Notes: generated from the letters alone by a model not told the origin. 64,000 nt of DNA from JBGAHD01 sp044226395 (GCA_044226395.1 JBGAHD010000003.1:310001-374000); one strand, 5' to 3'. Positions 17,106-31,702 are shown, counted from the stretch's first letter. Numbers and translations: made by a program.

Positions 17106-20100
17106 ATGTTGATGAGCAAGCTACGTAACTCCTTCGTCCTGGCCGCGGCGATGTTGCTCGCCGGTGTCAGCGAGCAGGCGCGCGCCGATCTGGACATCGC
17201 GCAAGGCCCCTTGTTCTCGCAGTCGGCGGTGGCCCCGCTGAACCTGCTGGTGATGGGGCGCGACACCAAGCTGTATTTCGAGGCGTACAACGACGCATCG
17301 GATCTCAACGGCGATGGTCAGCTCGACGTCGGCTACAAGCCGTCGATCATCACCTACTTCGGCTATTTCAATTCGAACGCCTGCTACAACTACAGTTCGG
17401 GCCGCTTCGTGCCGGTGTCGCTCACCGCGACCAAGCGCTGCTCTGGCGCGTGGAGCGGTGACTTTCTGAACTACGTCACGACCTCGCGCATCGACGCGCT
17501 GCGCAAGGTGCTCTACGGCGGCAAGCGCTCCAACGACACCAGCACCGACACCACGCTCGAGCGCGCCTATGTGCCGCGCGAAGGCCATTCGTGGGGCAAG
17601 GAGTACGAGTCGGTCGCGCGCGATGGCTACAACATCGCCGATTACACCCCGCTGTCCGCGCCGTCGGCCGGCCTGCGCATCTTGTTCGCCAGCACCACCA
17701 ATTCGCAGGACGGCGAGCCGGTGATGCGCGTGATGACCGAGGCGCCGTGGCGCATCTGGAACTGGCTGTCGATCGAAGGTCCGATCGCGGCCGGCGATTG
17801 CTTCACCGAAGCCAACGCGCGCGTGTCGTGCACGGGCACCACGGCCTCGGGCCACCCGGGTCATCCGGCCAATCACGCCGAATACGACACGATGGTCACC
17901 AACAACGCGACCGCGGCGCGACTGCAGGGCAGTGGCACAATCGCCAATATCGACTGCACCGCGAACTGTAACCCGTTCGGCGCGCAGGATAATTTCCTCA
18001 CCGTCATGACGGGTACCATTCACATCAATGCCGGCCGTGGTGGTAACTATCGCTTCTCGATCGATGGCGACGACGCCGTCGAACTGATCTTCAATGGACC
18101 TGGCGGGCCGCAGATCGTCGGAGCGTATGGCGGCCATGGCATGTGCAATTGCGATACCAGCACCACCGCCAACATCGCGCTCCTGGCAAACACGGATTAC
18201 ACCTTCACAGTCCGGCATGAGGAAGCCGCCGGTGGCGAAGGTTTTCGGCTGCGCTGGAGTAGAAACGGTGGTGGCTATTCCACCGTGCCGAATATGTCGG
18301 CGGGCGCCACGAATGGCGGCATTGCCGCGCCTGGCGTCGCCATCAGCACGTACAGCTTGGGCACGATCACCTCGGGCGCCTCGGGCATCACCGACTACAC
18401 CGTGCGCGTGCAGGTCTGCGCCAGCGATGCGCTGAAGGAAGACAACTGCCGTCTGTATCCGTCGGGCACGCTCAAGCCGACCGGCCTGCTGCATGACTAC
18501 GCCGACGACGACTCGATGCTGTTCGGCCTGATCACCGGCACCTATTTCAACAACACCGAAGGCGGCGTGCTCCGTCGCGCGGTGCGCAGTTTCCGCAGCG
18601 AGTACGACACCAACTCCGGTATTTTCAATTCCGGCGTCAACGGCATCGTCAAGACGCTGAACGCGCTCAAGGTCGTGGGCTTCCGCTACTCGGGCAACCA
18701 ATACAGCTTCGACAGCAGTTGCGGCGCCCTGGGCACCCGCGCACTGAACAACGGCGAGTGCTCCGACTGGGGCAACCCGATCGCCGAGATGATGTACGAG
18801 GGCGTGCGTTACTTCGCCGGCGCCGCCGCGGCCACGCCGCGCTACGCCACCGGTGGTTCGACCACGGGTCAGACCTACGAGACTAATCTCGGCCTGCCGA
18901 CCGCGACCTGGACCGACCCGTACAACGTCACCACGGGTTATCCGTCCTGCGCCAAGCCCTTCGAGACCGTGATCTCGGACATCAATCCGAACTATGACGG
19001 TGGCCTGCCGGGCAATCCGTTCGGCGAGACCACGCCCGATGGCACCACGCCGTCGGCGCTGTCGAGCTTCAATGCCGCGACCGAAGGCGCGACGATCTGG
19101 ACTCAGGAATTCGGCGGCGCCAAGGACATCTTCATTGGTCAGTCCGGCGCGACGGCCAACGCCGCGCCCACGGCCAAGAGCGCGTCGAGCTTCGGCAATA
19201 TTCGCGGCCTGGCGCCGGAAGAACCGTCGAAGGGCGGCACGTTCTACGCCGCGAGCGTGTCGCGCTTCGCGTTCCTCAATGACATCAGCGCGGCCTCGGG
19301 CCTGCAGAAGATGCGCACGTATTCGGTGGCCCTGGCCTCGCCGTTGCCGCGCATCGAGTTCCCGATCAATGGTCGCGTCGTGACCCTGGTGCCGTTCGCC
19401 AAGACCGTCGGTGGCGCGTTCAGCGTCAGCAATACCGCGGCCTTCCAGCCGACCAACACCATCGTCGACTTCTATGTCGAGCGCATCGTCAATGTGCCCG
19501 GCCAGCCGACCGACACCTCGGTCAACGGCGGCCGTCCGTACGCCGTGTTCCGCATCAACTACGAGGACGTGGAGCAGGGCAACGACTTCGACATGGACGC
19601 GATCGTGCGTTACTTGATCCAGGCCAATGCCGACAACACCGTCACGGTGACGCTCAACTCCGAGTACGCCGCCGGTGGCGCCATTCAGTACATGGGTTAC
19701 GTGATGTCGGGCACCACGGCCGACGGCATTTACTTGGAAGTGCGCGACGTCGACACCTCGACCGCCGTCACCTACAAGTTCAACACGCCCACGGGTCGCA
19801 CGCCGGGCTATTGCGATGTCGGCTCGCCGCCGGCCGATTGCAATGGCCTGCCGACCACGCAGACGCGCACCTTCACGCCTGGCGCCGGCGTGAACGCCGC
19901 GAGCCTGCTGCGCGATCCGCTGTACTTCGCCGCCAAGTACGGCGGTTACACCGATGCCAACAGCAACGGCATTCCCGAAGGCGTGGAATGGGACGCCAAT
20001 GGCAATGGCGAACCGGACAACTACTTCCTGGTGACCAATGCCCTGGGCCTGAAGCAGCAGCTGCGCAATGCTTTCGACGCCATCGTCGCCACCGCGCGCG

Positions 20101-22070
20101 ACACGGGCAGCCTGACCATTTCCGGCGTGCGCGTGGACGGCAATTCGCTGAGCTACATCCCGCGCTTCAACCCCAATGAGTGGACCGGCGATCTGAAGGC
20201 CTTCCGCCTCAACAACGACGCCACACTGGGCACGGAAGTGTGGTCGGCCTCGGCGCGCCTGCCGTCGCCGGCGACGCGCAACATCGTCACCATGGTCACG
20301 CCGGGCATCAACTCGGCGCGCGTGGCCGAGCCCCTGCGCACGACCTCGTTCGCCAACGACACCGCCGCGCTGGCCGCGATCGGTCTGACCGCGACCGATC
20401 TGACCTCGCGCTTCGGTGGTCTGACCACGGCGCAGATCTACGACTATCTGCGCGGCGACGCCGCCAAGGAACGCTCCAACCTCGGTCCGCTGCGCAATCG
20501 CACCGACAAGATCGGCGACATCATCGGCTCGCTGCCGATCCTCACCGGTCCGAACGACGACTACGGTTACTCGTCCTTCCCGGGCCCCGGTGGCTCGACG
20601 TACGCGAGCTTCGTCGCGGGCAAGGTCTCGCAGACGCCGACCGTGTACGTCAACGCCAACGACGGCATGCTGCACGCCTTCAACGCCACCAACACCACGG
20701 CGGGCGGCACCGAAATCTTCGCCTTCATTCCGAGCACGGCGCGCGCCAAGCTGGGTCTGTTGCCGTCGGAGTCGTACAGCCATCAGTACCTCAACGACGG
20801 CAAGATCAACATCGGCGATGCCTACTTGAGTTCGGGCTGGAAGACGGTGCTTGTGTCCTCGGTCGGCGCGGGTGGCGCATCGGTCTTCGCGCTGGACGTG
20901 ACCTCGTCCACGGGCTTCGACAAGACCAAGGCCATGTGGGAAATCACGGGCGCCACCGATGCCGACCTCGGTTACGCCATCGGCCGTCCGGTGATCACCG
21001 TGTTGCCGGGCAACCAGTGGGTCGCGATCCACGGCAATGGCTTGAACAGCACCAATGACGACGCCGTGCTGTTCGTCACCGATCTCGCCACCGGCACCGT
21101 GCTCCGTCGCATCACCGCCGCCGCCGGCACCGATGCCGATCCCAACGGCATCATCAATGTCTCGGTGGGCGACGTGAATCAGGACGGCTATGCCGATGTC
21201 GCCTACGCGGGCGACTACAAGGGCAATGTCTGGAAGTTCGATCTGAGCTCGAGCACGGCGGCCTCGTGGGTCGTCGCCAACAGCGGCGCGGCCTTGTTCA
21301 CGGCCACCGGCCCGAGCGGCGAGACGCAGCGCATCACCGGTTCGATGGAGCTGTCGCGCGGCCCGAACAATTCGATCCTGGTCTACTTCGGCACGGGTCG
21401 TTACTTGCTCACCGGCGACAACGACGTGCCGGCTTCGCCGCCGGTCGACACCTTCTACACGATCCAGGACAACGGCACGCCGATCACGGGCGGCCGCACC
21501 GGCCTGCAGCGTCAGACCATCACGCTCAGCGGCACCGATCGTCAGGTCTCGCAGAACGCGGTCAATTACGAGACGCAGCGCGGCTGGTACGTCGACCTGG
21601 GCATCACCACGGGCGTCAACGTGGCCGGCGAGGGTGAGCGCTTCTTCGGCGAACCCTTGGTCGTGGCGGGCGAGGTGTTGTTCATCACCTTCCAGCCGCT
21701 GGGCAGTCGCTGCAATCCGGGCGGCATCAACCGGCTGTACTTCCTCGACTCGGTCACCGGCGCGCGCAACAGCGGCGGCACCAGTCCGTGCGTGTCCAAC
21801 GGTTCGTGCGTGCTGGGCGATCCCGCGCAGCCGGCGCAGCCGCCGACCACGCGTCCGCCGGTGGTGATCCCGCAGAACAACTGCTTGCCGGGCGTCGATG
21901 CCGGCTGCACGCCGCCCGATCCGCTCACCGATCCCAGCGCCTGCAATCCGGCCTTGGGCAATTGCGAGCTCTCCACGGGTCGATGCCGACTCGCCGCGGT
22001 CAACCTGGCGGGCGCGCCGATCGTCCTGCCGCGTCCCTGCGGTAGACAGTCGTGGCGGCAAATCCGCTAG
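17106..22070 (+). CDS. pilY1: PilY1-type pilus tip adhesin/assembly protein with inserted PA14-like domain
   Basis: Large secreted type IV pilus tip protein (1654 residues), promoting pilus extension and often adhesion. GGGGAG lies 9 bases before the ATG at 17106; ATGs at 17097 and 17112 are alternatives. Residues 1-28 are a signal peptide. The N-terminal half has the PilY1 core (DLNGDGQLDVGYKPS; CSGAWSGDFLNYVTTSRIDA). About residues 262-405 form a PA14-like module (YRFSIDGDDAVELIFNG). The C-terminal beta-propeller (about 1130-1520) carries a calcium loop, GDVNQDGYADVAYAGD, at about 1355, as required for pilus cycling in Pseudomonas. The C-terminal tail is Cys- and Pro-rich. Confidence 0.94.
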   Translation: MLMSKLRNSFVLAAAMLLAGVSEQARADLDIAQGPLFSQSAVAPLNLLVMGRDTKLYFEAYNDASDLNGDGQLDVGYKPSIITYFGYFNSNACYNYSSGRFVPVSLTATKRCSGAWSGDFLNYVTTSRIDALRKVLYGGKRSNDTSTDTTLERAYVPREGHSWGKEYESVARDGYNIADYTPLSAPSAGLRILFASTTNSQDGEPVMRVMTEAPWRIWNWLSIEGPIAAGDCFTEANARVSCTGTTASGHPGHPANHAEYDTMVTNNATAARLQGSGTIANIDCTANCNPFGAQDNFLTVMTGTIHINAGRGGNYRFSIDGDDAVELIFNGPGGPQIVGAYGGHGMCNCDTSTTANIALLANTDYTFTVRHEEAAGGEGFRLRWSRNGGGYSTVPNMSAGATNGGIAAPGVAISTYSLGTITSGASGITDYTVRVQVCASDALKEDNCRLYPSGTLKPTGLLHDYADDDSMLFGLITGTYFNNTEGGVLRRAVRSFRSEYDTNSGIFNSGVNGIVKTLNALKVVGFRYSGNQYSFDSSCGALGTRALNNGECSDWGNPIAEMMYEGVRYFAGAAAATPRYATGGSTTGQTYETNLGLPTATWTDPYNVTTGYPSCAKPFETVISDINPNYDGGLPGNPFGETTPDGTTPSALSSFNAATEGATIWTQEFGGAKDIFIGQSGATANAAPTAKSASSFGNIRGLAPEEPSKGGTFYAASVSRFAFLNDISAASGLQKMRTYSVALASPLPRIEFPINGRVVTLVPFAKTVGGAFSVSNTAAFQPTNTIVDFYVERIVNVPGQPTDTSVNGGRPYAVFRINYEDVEQGNDFDMDAIVRYLIQANADNTVTVTLNSEYAAGGAIQYMGYVMSGTTADGIYLEVRDVDTSTAVTYKFNTPTGRTPGYCDVGSPPADCNGLPTTQTRTFTPGAGVNAASLLRDPLYFAAKYGGYTDANSNGIPEGVEWDANGNGEPDNYFLVTNALGLKQQLRNAFDAIVATARDTGSLTISGVRVDGNSLSYIPRFNPNEWTGDLKAFRLNNDATLGTEVWSASARLPSPATRNIVTMVTPGINSARVAEPLRTTSFANDTAALAAIGLTATDLTSRFGGLTTAQIYDYLRGDAAKERSNLGPLRNRTDKIGDIIGSLPILTGPNDDYGYSSFPGPGGSTYASFVAGKVSQTPTVYVNANDGMLHAFNATNTTAGGTEIFAFIPSTARAKLGLLPSESYSHQYLNDGKINIGDAYLSSGWKTVLVSSVGAGGASVFALDVTSSTGFDKTKAMWEITGATDADLGYAIGRPVITVLPGNQWVAIHGNGLNSTNDDAVLFVTDLATGTVLRRITAAAGTDADPNGIINVSVGDVNQDGYADVAYAGDYKGNVWKFDLSSSTAASWVVANSGAALFTATGPSGETQRITGSMELSRGPNNSILVYFGTGRYLLTGDNDVPASPPVDTFYTIQDNGTPITGGRTGLQRQTITLSGTDRQVSQNAVNYETQRGWYVDLGITTGVNVAGEGERFFGEPLVVAGEVLFITFQPLGSRCNPGGINRLYFLDSVTGARNSGGTSPCVSNGSCVLGDPAQPAQPPTTRPPVVIPQNNCLPGVDAGCTPPDPLTDPSACNPALGNCELSTGRCRLAAVNLAGAPIVLPRPCGRQSWRQIR

Positions 22071-22084
22071 CCGCATAAACTAGG

Positions 22085-22108
22085 ACGGGCGCCCGCGAGG
22101 GCGCCCGT
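22085..22108 (+). other. Hairpin between pilY1 and pilE
   Basis: A perfect 10-bp GC stem (ACGGGCGCCC/GGGCGCCCGT, loop GCGA) 15 bases after the pilY1 stop. There is no T run, so it may be an attenuator or mRNA-stability element between pilY1 and pilE more than a full terminator. Confidence 0.5.
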
Positions 22109-22164
22109 GCCGTCAGGGAAGAGCCATTGGCGCCGTCAAACGCAACACATCCGGGGGAAAGGCC

Positions 22165-22575
22165 ATGCGTGGCAAGCATCGCGGTTTTACATTGATCGAA
22201 TTGATGATGGTGATCGCGATCATCGCGATCCTCGCCGCCATCGCTTATCCGAGCTATCAGGACAGCGTGCGCAAGACGCGCCGCGGCCAGGCCAAGGCCA
22301 ACCTGGTGGAGATCGCCGACCGGATGGAGAAGTGCCACACGGTCAACAACTCGTACAACAACTGCTTCGGCGGCACCAACACCTTGCCGTCGCCGCTCAA
22401 CCGCTCGCCGCAAACGGGCTCGGGCATTTTCTACGACGTGTCGCTGGGCACCGTCGCGCAGAACACGTTCACGCTGACGGCCACGCCGCGCGATGATCAG
22501 GCGACCGACGTGTGCGGCAACCTCACGCTCAATCATCAGGGCGCGCGGGGCGCCTCGCAGACGGATTGCTGGTAA
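22165..22575 (+). CDS. pilE: Type IV pilin PilE family
   Basis: 136-residue minor pilin closing the operon. Prepilin site G/FTLIELMMVIAIIAILAAIA at residues 7-8, with Glu5. The body has the PilE-type IAYPSYQDSVRKTRRGQAKA and two Cys (CHTVNNSYNNC, and C-terminal VCGNLTL...DCW). A hairpin separates it from pilY1 and a clear terminator follows. Confidence 0.92.
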   Translation: MRGKHRGFTLIELMMVIAIIAILAAIAYPSYQDSVRKTRRGQAKANLVEIADRMEKCHTVNNSYNNCFGGTNTLPSPLNRSPQTGSGIFYDVSLGTVAQNTFTLTATPRDDQATDVCGNLTLNHQGARGASQTDCW

Positions 22576-22600
22576 GTCCGCGCGAGCGAACGACGAAACG

Positions 22601-22624
22601 AGGCCGGCGCAAGCCGGCCTTTTT
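22601..22624 (+). terminator. Rho-independent terminator of the minor-pilin operon
   Basis: An 8-bp stem AGGCCGGC/GCCGGCCT (loop GCAA) followed by a T-rich tract, 25 bases after the pilE stop. Confidence 0.93.
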
Positions 22625-22768
22625 CGTTTTGGGAGTTCGCGAACGCGTGAGACTCGTCGCGATCACGCGAGGAACAATCGTCCCTGCGTGAGTTTCGAAA
22701 GGCGCGTGGCGACCTCGCGACCTCGCGACCTCGCGCTGGATCTTCATCCCCGCCGCGATGTTGGATCG

Positions 22769-23266
22769 TTAGGGTGTCGTCGTCTCGATCACATGCGCGG
22801 GCCGCAGATCCTCGCTCGCATCCGTGCGCCGACGGATCGCAATTTCGCAGTGCGTGCGTCCGGGCATGGCCTGCGAGGCCAGCACCACCAACTGACCACC
22901 CACGCCTTCGACCAGGCCACGGTCATAGGCCATCAAGCGATGGCAGGCGCCGACATCACCCGTGCCGCGCAGCGGGCAGTGCACCGAGATCCGCCCGAAC
23001 GCCGTCGCGGGCGTGTCCGCGGTCGCGGGTTCGATGCGCGTGAGCGTGGCCGCGCGGCGCGAGGCGAGCAGGCGTTCCCATTCGCGGCCGATGGCCTCGG
23101 CCTCGGGCGCGACCACGCGACGACCGCGCACGGTCCGCGTCAGCCACACGTAGAAGGGCGTGAGCACGCGGCCCTCGATCGCGCGCAGGCGCGAACGGGT
23201 GAGCGCGGCATTGAGCTTCAGGCCGAAGGCAAAGGTCCAGCGATAGAGCGTGCGCGCGAGCTTCAT
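22769..23266 (-). CDS. Hypothetical protein, possibly L-2-amino-thiazoline-4-carboxylate hydrolase-like
   Basis: 165 residues if begun at the ATG at 23266; the frame extends upstream through Arg-rich sequence that looks non-coding. The C-terminal half (RISVHCPLRGTGD, CHRLMAYDRGLVEGVG, ASQAMPGRTHCEIAIRR) resembles the fold used in ATC-hydrolase-like proteins, where a Cys, an Asp and a late PGxxxCE-type stretch recur. The N-terminal 60 residues have an amphipathic Arg-rich character (KLARTLYRWTFAFGLKL). No operon partner; tRNA-Asn lies upstream. Family assignment is tentative. Confidence 0.5.
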   Translation of the reverse strand: MKLARTLYRWTFAFGLKLNAALTRSRLRAIEGRVLTPFYVWLTRTVRGRRVVAPEAEAIGREWERLLASRRAATLTRIEPATADTPATAFGRISVHCPLRGTGDVGACHRLMAYDRGLVEGVGGQLVVLASQAMPGRTHCEIAIRRRTDASEDLRPAHVIETTTP

Positions 23267-23390
23267 GCGCGCGATCTCAGCATCGCGTCGTGGGACGCGC
23301 CAGGGCCGAATGCGTCGATAGTCGGGCCAGAAGGGCCAACGGCGCGCCCACGGTGCCCTCGAACACGGTTTTCCGCGCGGCGAAGCCAAC

Positions 23391-23424
23391 AAAAAGGCCC
23401 TGCGTGTCGCCACGCAAGGCCTTG
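23391..23424 (-). terminator. Rho-independent terminator of tRNA-Asn
   Basis: On the minus strand a 13-bp stem with one wobble pair (AAGGCCTTGCGTG against CACGCAGGGCCTT, loop GCGA) is followed by five T, just downstream of the tRNA. Confidence 0.9.
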
Positions 23425-23431
23425 TTTTGTA

Positions 23432-23507
23432 TGGCTCCCTGGGACGGACTCGAACCGCCGACCCGGTGATTAACAGTCACCTGCTCTACCGACTGAGCTA
23501 CCAGGGA
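23432..23507 (-). tRNA. tRNA-Asn (anticodon GTT)
   Basis: 76 bases with CCA encoded. Acceptor stem TCCCTGG/CCAGGGA, D arm GCTC-AGTCGGTA-GAGC, anticodon stem GGTGA/TCACC around loop CTGTTAA (anticodon GTT), T arm GGCGG-TTCGAGT-CCGTC. All stems pair. It is followed by its own terminator. Confidence 0.97.
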
Positions 23508-23627
23508 ATTTAGGGCGCGCAACTATCCATGAAAGGCGCCGAGACGTCAAGGCTGGCGTATCCGGTTCGCGCGGTTTTCGACCGGATGAACGCGGCGCGC
23601 GCGCTTTTCAACGCGCGTGGCGTGGCC

Positions 23628-24140
23628 TCAAGTCTCGCAGGTTTGACGCTCCTGACGCACGCGGCCCGCGTTGTTGAGAATCACGACCGCGCCCGCTGGC
23701 CCCGCGTCGCGCGCGCAGATCGACACCGACACCGTGCTGCCACTGGCGCGGCCATCGGGCAGGAACGCGATGCGGGCGCGCTGCTGCGAGGCGCGGATGG
23801 CGAGCCCGTCCTCGCGCGCGGCCACGAGCAAGCGCGGATCGCGCGCGCCCAGTTCGCGGTCGCTGTCGCGGTCGAGGAACACATGCCAGCCGCGCGACCA
23901 GTCGCCATCGGCGGCGCAGGCCTCGCCGTCGCGCGGACACACGACCACGGTGCCCACGCGCAGCACGGCCTGCTGGCGCGCCAGATTGAGCGCCGCGATC
24001 AGTTCGCCGGCGCCGGCGCGCACGCGCTCGCGTCGTGCCCAGTCGCCGAGTTGAGGCAAGCCCCAAGCCAGCAGCGTCGCGAGCACGCCTAGCGTGGCGC
24101 ACAGTTCAATCAAGCTCATTCCCTTCGTGCGTGCGTGCAT
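23628..24140 (-). CDS. GspH/FimT-family pseudopilin (isolated)
   Basis: 170 residues. The ATG is preceded by AAGGAGG. Prepilin site G/MSLIELCATLG at residues 7-8 with Glu5, then a hydrophobic helix. The beta domain has the GspH-type VVVCPRDGEACAADGDWSRGWHVFLD, the same Cys-pair and GWxVF block as fimT at 14232. It lies alone between tRNA-Asn and divergent uvrB, away from the pilin operon. It could be an accessory minor pilin or a solitary competence-type pseudopilin. Confidence 0.85.
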   Translation of the reverse strand: MHARTKGMSLIELCATLGVLATLLAWGLPQLGDWARRERVRAGAGELIAALNLARQQAVLRVGTVVVCPRDGEACAADGDWSRGWHVFLDRDSDRELGARDPRLLVAAREDGLAIRASQQRARIAFLPDGRASGSTVSVSICARDAGPAGAVVILNNAGRVRQERQTCET

Positions 24141-24260
24141 GACGCCCTCCTTCGCGTTCCGACCGGTGCTCAGTCTCTCCACGACCACGCGACCGCGCCA
24201 TCCGCGCATGGCGCGCGCATCTGTAGGACAATGCCTCTTTTCACCGCGGAGCCTGGCGCG

Positions 24261-26288
<2,028 letters not shown>

Positions 26289-26303
26289 GCGCGACGAACG
26301 CGC

Positions 26304-28073
26304 TCAGTCGACGTCGACGGGCAGGCGCTCGGCGTCGTCGTCGGGCGCCTCGGGATCGGCGGCGCGACCGGTGGCGGTGGCGAAGTGGTCGCGCGCGGTT
26401 TCGATCTCTCGCACGGCTTGGGCCGCGCGCGCGCTGTCGCCCGCGTTCAAGGCATCGGCGAGCAGGGCGAAGCCCGAGGTTTCGGCCTGCCACAGCATGC
26501 CGGCGGCATGCGCGTATTCGACGTATTCGGGCGTGGCCGGTCGTGCTTGCGTCAGCAGATCCAAGGCTTGTCGCAAGGGCGGCAAGCAGTGTTCGCGCAG
26601 GCGAGTGACTAGCGCGCGAGGCGCCTCGTTGTCGACAGCCTCGAGCACTTCATCGCAGGCGGCGAGCGCGTGTTCGCGCGTGGATTCCGCGCGCGACAGG
26701 GCACCGAGATCGCGCAGGGTGCGTTCCAGTTCGCGATTGGCGCGGTATTGATACTCGAGCTTGGCCACGCGGTCGGCGATCTCGAGGCTCAGTTCCTGAT
26801 CCTCGGGTCGCGTGTCGCGCAGTTCCTCGATCAGCACGCCCAGCGGACGCACGCAGGCCGCCGCGAAATCCTCGTGACTGCCGCCGGGGTCGACGCGCGC
26901 GGCATTGACCGCGGTCTTGCAACGCGCGTCGATCTCGCCGACATCGCGGCGCACGGCCTGCAGACGCTGCACCAGATGCCAGTTGCCGCTCTCGGCGCGC
27001 GCCAGCGGCAGCGACCAGACCGCGGCCACGCCCGCGAACAGCAGCGCGGCATAGGCCGCGAGATTCCACGCGCGGCCGTCGTTGCGCTCGAGCGGCGGCG
27101 CGATCAAGGCCCCCAGCACCAGACCGCAGCCGAAGCCGGCCACGTGCGCGGAGTTGTTGATCACCACCGAGCGAAAGCCTTCGAACATCTGCCAGCACAG
27201 ATAACTGCCACCGACGATCAGGATCGCGCGAATCGCGCGCAGCGGCAGTTGCGCGCGTCGACGCACGGCATAAGCGAGCAGGGCGCCGAGCAAACCAAAC
27301 ACGCCACCCGAAGCTCCCACGGCCGCCGAGGTGAAATTGGTCCAGATATCCGCCACGGTGCCCGCCAGGCCCGAGGCAATGAACAAGGCCAGCATGCCCC
27401 ACGGTCGATACAGTCGCTCGACATAGGGCAGCAGCACCACGATCACGATCAGATTGCCCAGCAGATGCCCGAAGTCGGCATGCAGGAACAGCGAGGTGAG
27501 CAAGCGCCACGGTTCGCCTCCCAGCGTGCGCGCGGGCAGATTCGCGCCGAGTTCGGTCAGCGCGCGCGGATCGAACTGCCAGCGCCCCAGATGCAGGCCC
27601 TGCCAGACGAACACCGCGATCAAGGCCGCGGCCAGCGCGTAAGTCGCCCAGGCCTGGCGCCGATACGCGCCGAGATTGACCGCGTACCAATGCTGCACCC
27701 AGTTGAAGCGCGTGGCCGCGTCCGGCACCCAGGTGACGAGGCGATCGATCAGCTTGGTGTCTTCGGACTCGATCGCGCGCAGATGCTCGATGCCCGGCGC
27801 GTCGGGGTCGGCATCGATGCGCAGTTCCAGCTTGTTCGCGCCGTCGCGCAGCGCCTGGCGAATGCGCGCGCGCGGAATGGCCAGGTTCACGGTCGGCACG
27901 TCGGGATGCGGCGCCGGTGCTTCGGACAGCCGCAAGGTGTCGCCATCGAAGGCCAGATGACCGTCGCGATCGACGCCGCGCGAGCGATACGCGAAACGCA
28001 CGCGCGCCAGCACGCCGACGCTGGCGCGCAGCCGGCCGGCGATGCCATCGAGCGTGTTCTGGCTGAAATCCAT
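26304..28073 (-). CDS. Rhomboid-family intramembrane serine protease with extended soluble domains
   Basis: 589 residues, much longer than a minimal rhomboid. Residues about 1-140 are a soluble N-terminal domain; about 145-345 hold the six-helix rhomboid core. Catalytic Ser lies in GASGGVFGLLGALL (about 254) and catalytic His in NNSAHVAGFGCGLVLGAL (about 307). HADFGHLLGNLIVI is the conserved HxxxxHxxxN region. After the last helix, about 230 residues form a helical, charged C-terminal domain, predicted periplasmic or cytoplasmic. It ends in an acidic tail. The upstream kinase gene is co-oriented, 72 bases away. Substrate unknown. Confidence 0.92.
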   Translation of the reverse strand: MDFSQNTLDGIAGRLRASVGVLARVRFAYRSRGVDRDGHLAFDGDTLRLSEAPAPHPDVPTVNLAIPRARIRQALRDGANKLELRIDADPDAPGIEHLRAIESEDTKLIDRLVTWVPDAATRFNWVQHWYAVNLGAYRRQAWATYALAAALIAVFVWQGLHLGRWQFDPRALTELGANLPARTLGGEPWRLLTSLFLHADFGHLLGNLIVIVVLLPYVERLYRPWGMLALFIASGLAGTVADIWTNFTSAAVGASGGVFGLLGALLAYAVRRRAQLPLRAIRAILIVGGSYLCWQMFEGFRSVVINNSAHVAGFGCGLVLGALIAPPLERNDGRAWNLAAYAALLFAGVAAVWSLPLARAESGNWHLVQRLQAVRRDVGEIDARCKTAVNAARVDPGGSHEDFAAACVRPLGVLIEELRDTRPEDQELSLEIADRVAKLEYQYRANRELERTLRDLGALSRAESTREHALAACDEVLEAVDNEAPRALVTRLREHCLPPLRQALDLLTQARPATPEYVEYAHAAGMLWQAETSGFALLADALNAGDSARAAQAVREIETARDHFATATGRAADPEAPDDDAERLPVDVD

Positions 28074-28145
28074 GCGAGGCTCCGCCCGCGTGTCGCTGGC
28101 GCGACGATACGATGTTGCGCGTCGCGGCGCGAGGGGCGGGCGGTC

Positions 28146-31039
<2,894 letters not shown>

Positions 31040-31043
<4 letters not shown>

Positions 31044-31609
31044 GGTGCCGGCGATGCTCCCGGGTCGCGCAGCGCGCGCAGCAGCAGCACGCGCGCGGTT
31101 TCCCAATCGCGGCGCACCGAACGATCGCTGGTGCCGAGCTCGGCCGCGATCTCCTCGAACGTCAATCCCGCGAAGAAATACGATTCCACGATCGTCACCA
31201 ACTGCGGATCGCGCGCATGCAGCACATGCATGGCCTGATCGATCGCGATCAAGTCGTGACCGCGCTCGGGCGACTCGCCCAGGTGCTCGGTGATCTCGGT
31301 GCGAATCCAGTCACCGCCGCGCTTGTCGGCCACGCGACGCCGCGCGTGATCGACCAGGATCTGGCGCATGGCCTTGGCCGCGAGGCGAAAGAAATGGCGC
31401 CGATCGCTGATCTCGCCGCGCGCCGGCAGCAGCTTCAGGCAGGCCTCGTTGACCAGGGCCGTGGCCGACAGCGTCTCGCGCCGCGAACCGGCCAGCGCGC
31501 CCAGGGCAATGCGCTTCAACTCGTCATAGATCGACGCGAACGCGGCCTCGCCGGCCTCGCGGTCACCCGCGCGCGAACGATTGATCAGATCGGTGATATC
31601 GCCGGCCAT
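31040..31609 (-). CDS. ECF-type sigma factor coupled to a Ser/Thr kinase (ECF43-like)
   Basis: 189 residues; ATG at 31609 is preceded by GGGGAGG. Sigma region 2 spans about 10-90 and region 4 about 120-185 (FEEIAAELGTSDRSVRRDWE is the -35-recognising helix-turn-helix). Where ordinary ECF factors have an acidic D-x-x-D/E stretch in region 2.2, this one reads LSATALVNEACLKLL (Ser48 and Thr50 replace acids), as expected for kinase-activated ECF43-type factors. There is no anti-sigma factor nearby. The stop overlaps the kinase GTG, so the two are coupled. The TIGR02999-like layout is common in Lysobacterales (family knowledge). Confidence 0.9.
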
Positions 31610-31702
31610 CCGGCCCCTCCCCGTGGGCGCGGCCACGAATTTACCAGCCCGCCGCCGGGCTTGCGCCACCTGGGTGGCGCTGGTACATTCTCGCCCCCTT
31701 TC

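Noticed and set aside
17121..22076. 1651-codon open frame antisense to pilY1
   Set aside because: It is the mirror of the strongly biased pilY1 codons: Arg/Val/Gly-rich, no domain, no ribosome site. Long antisense frames are expected in GC-rich genes.
22129..22150. Sigma-54 promoter ahead of pilE
   Set aside because: TTGGCGC is present, but no TTGC element follows at the required distance.
22709..22732. Three copies of the 8-mer GCGACCTC
   Set aside because: Very short non-coding tandem repeat, probably slippage; nothing suggests a function.
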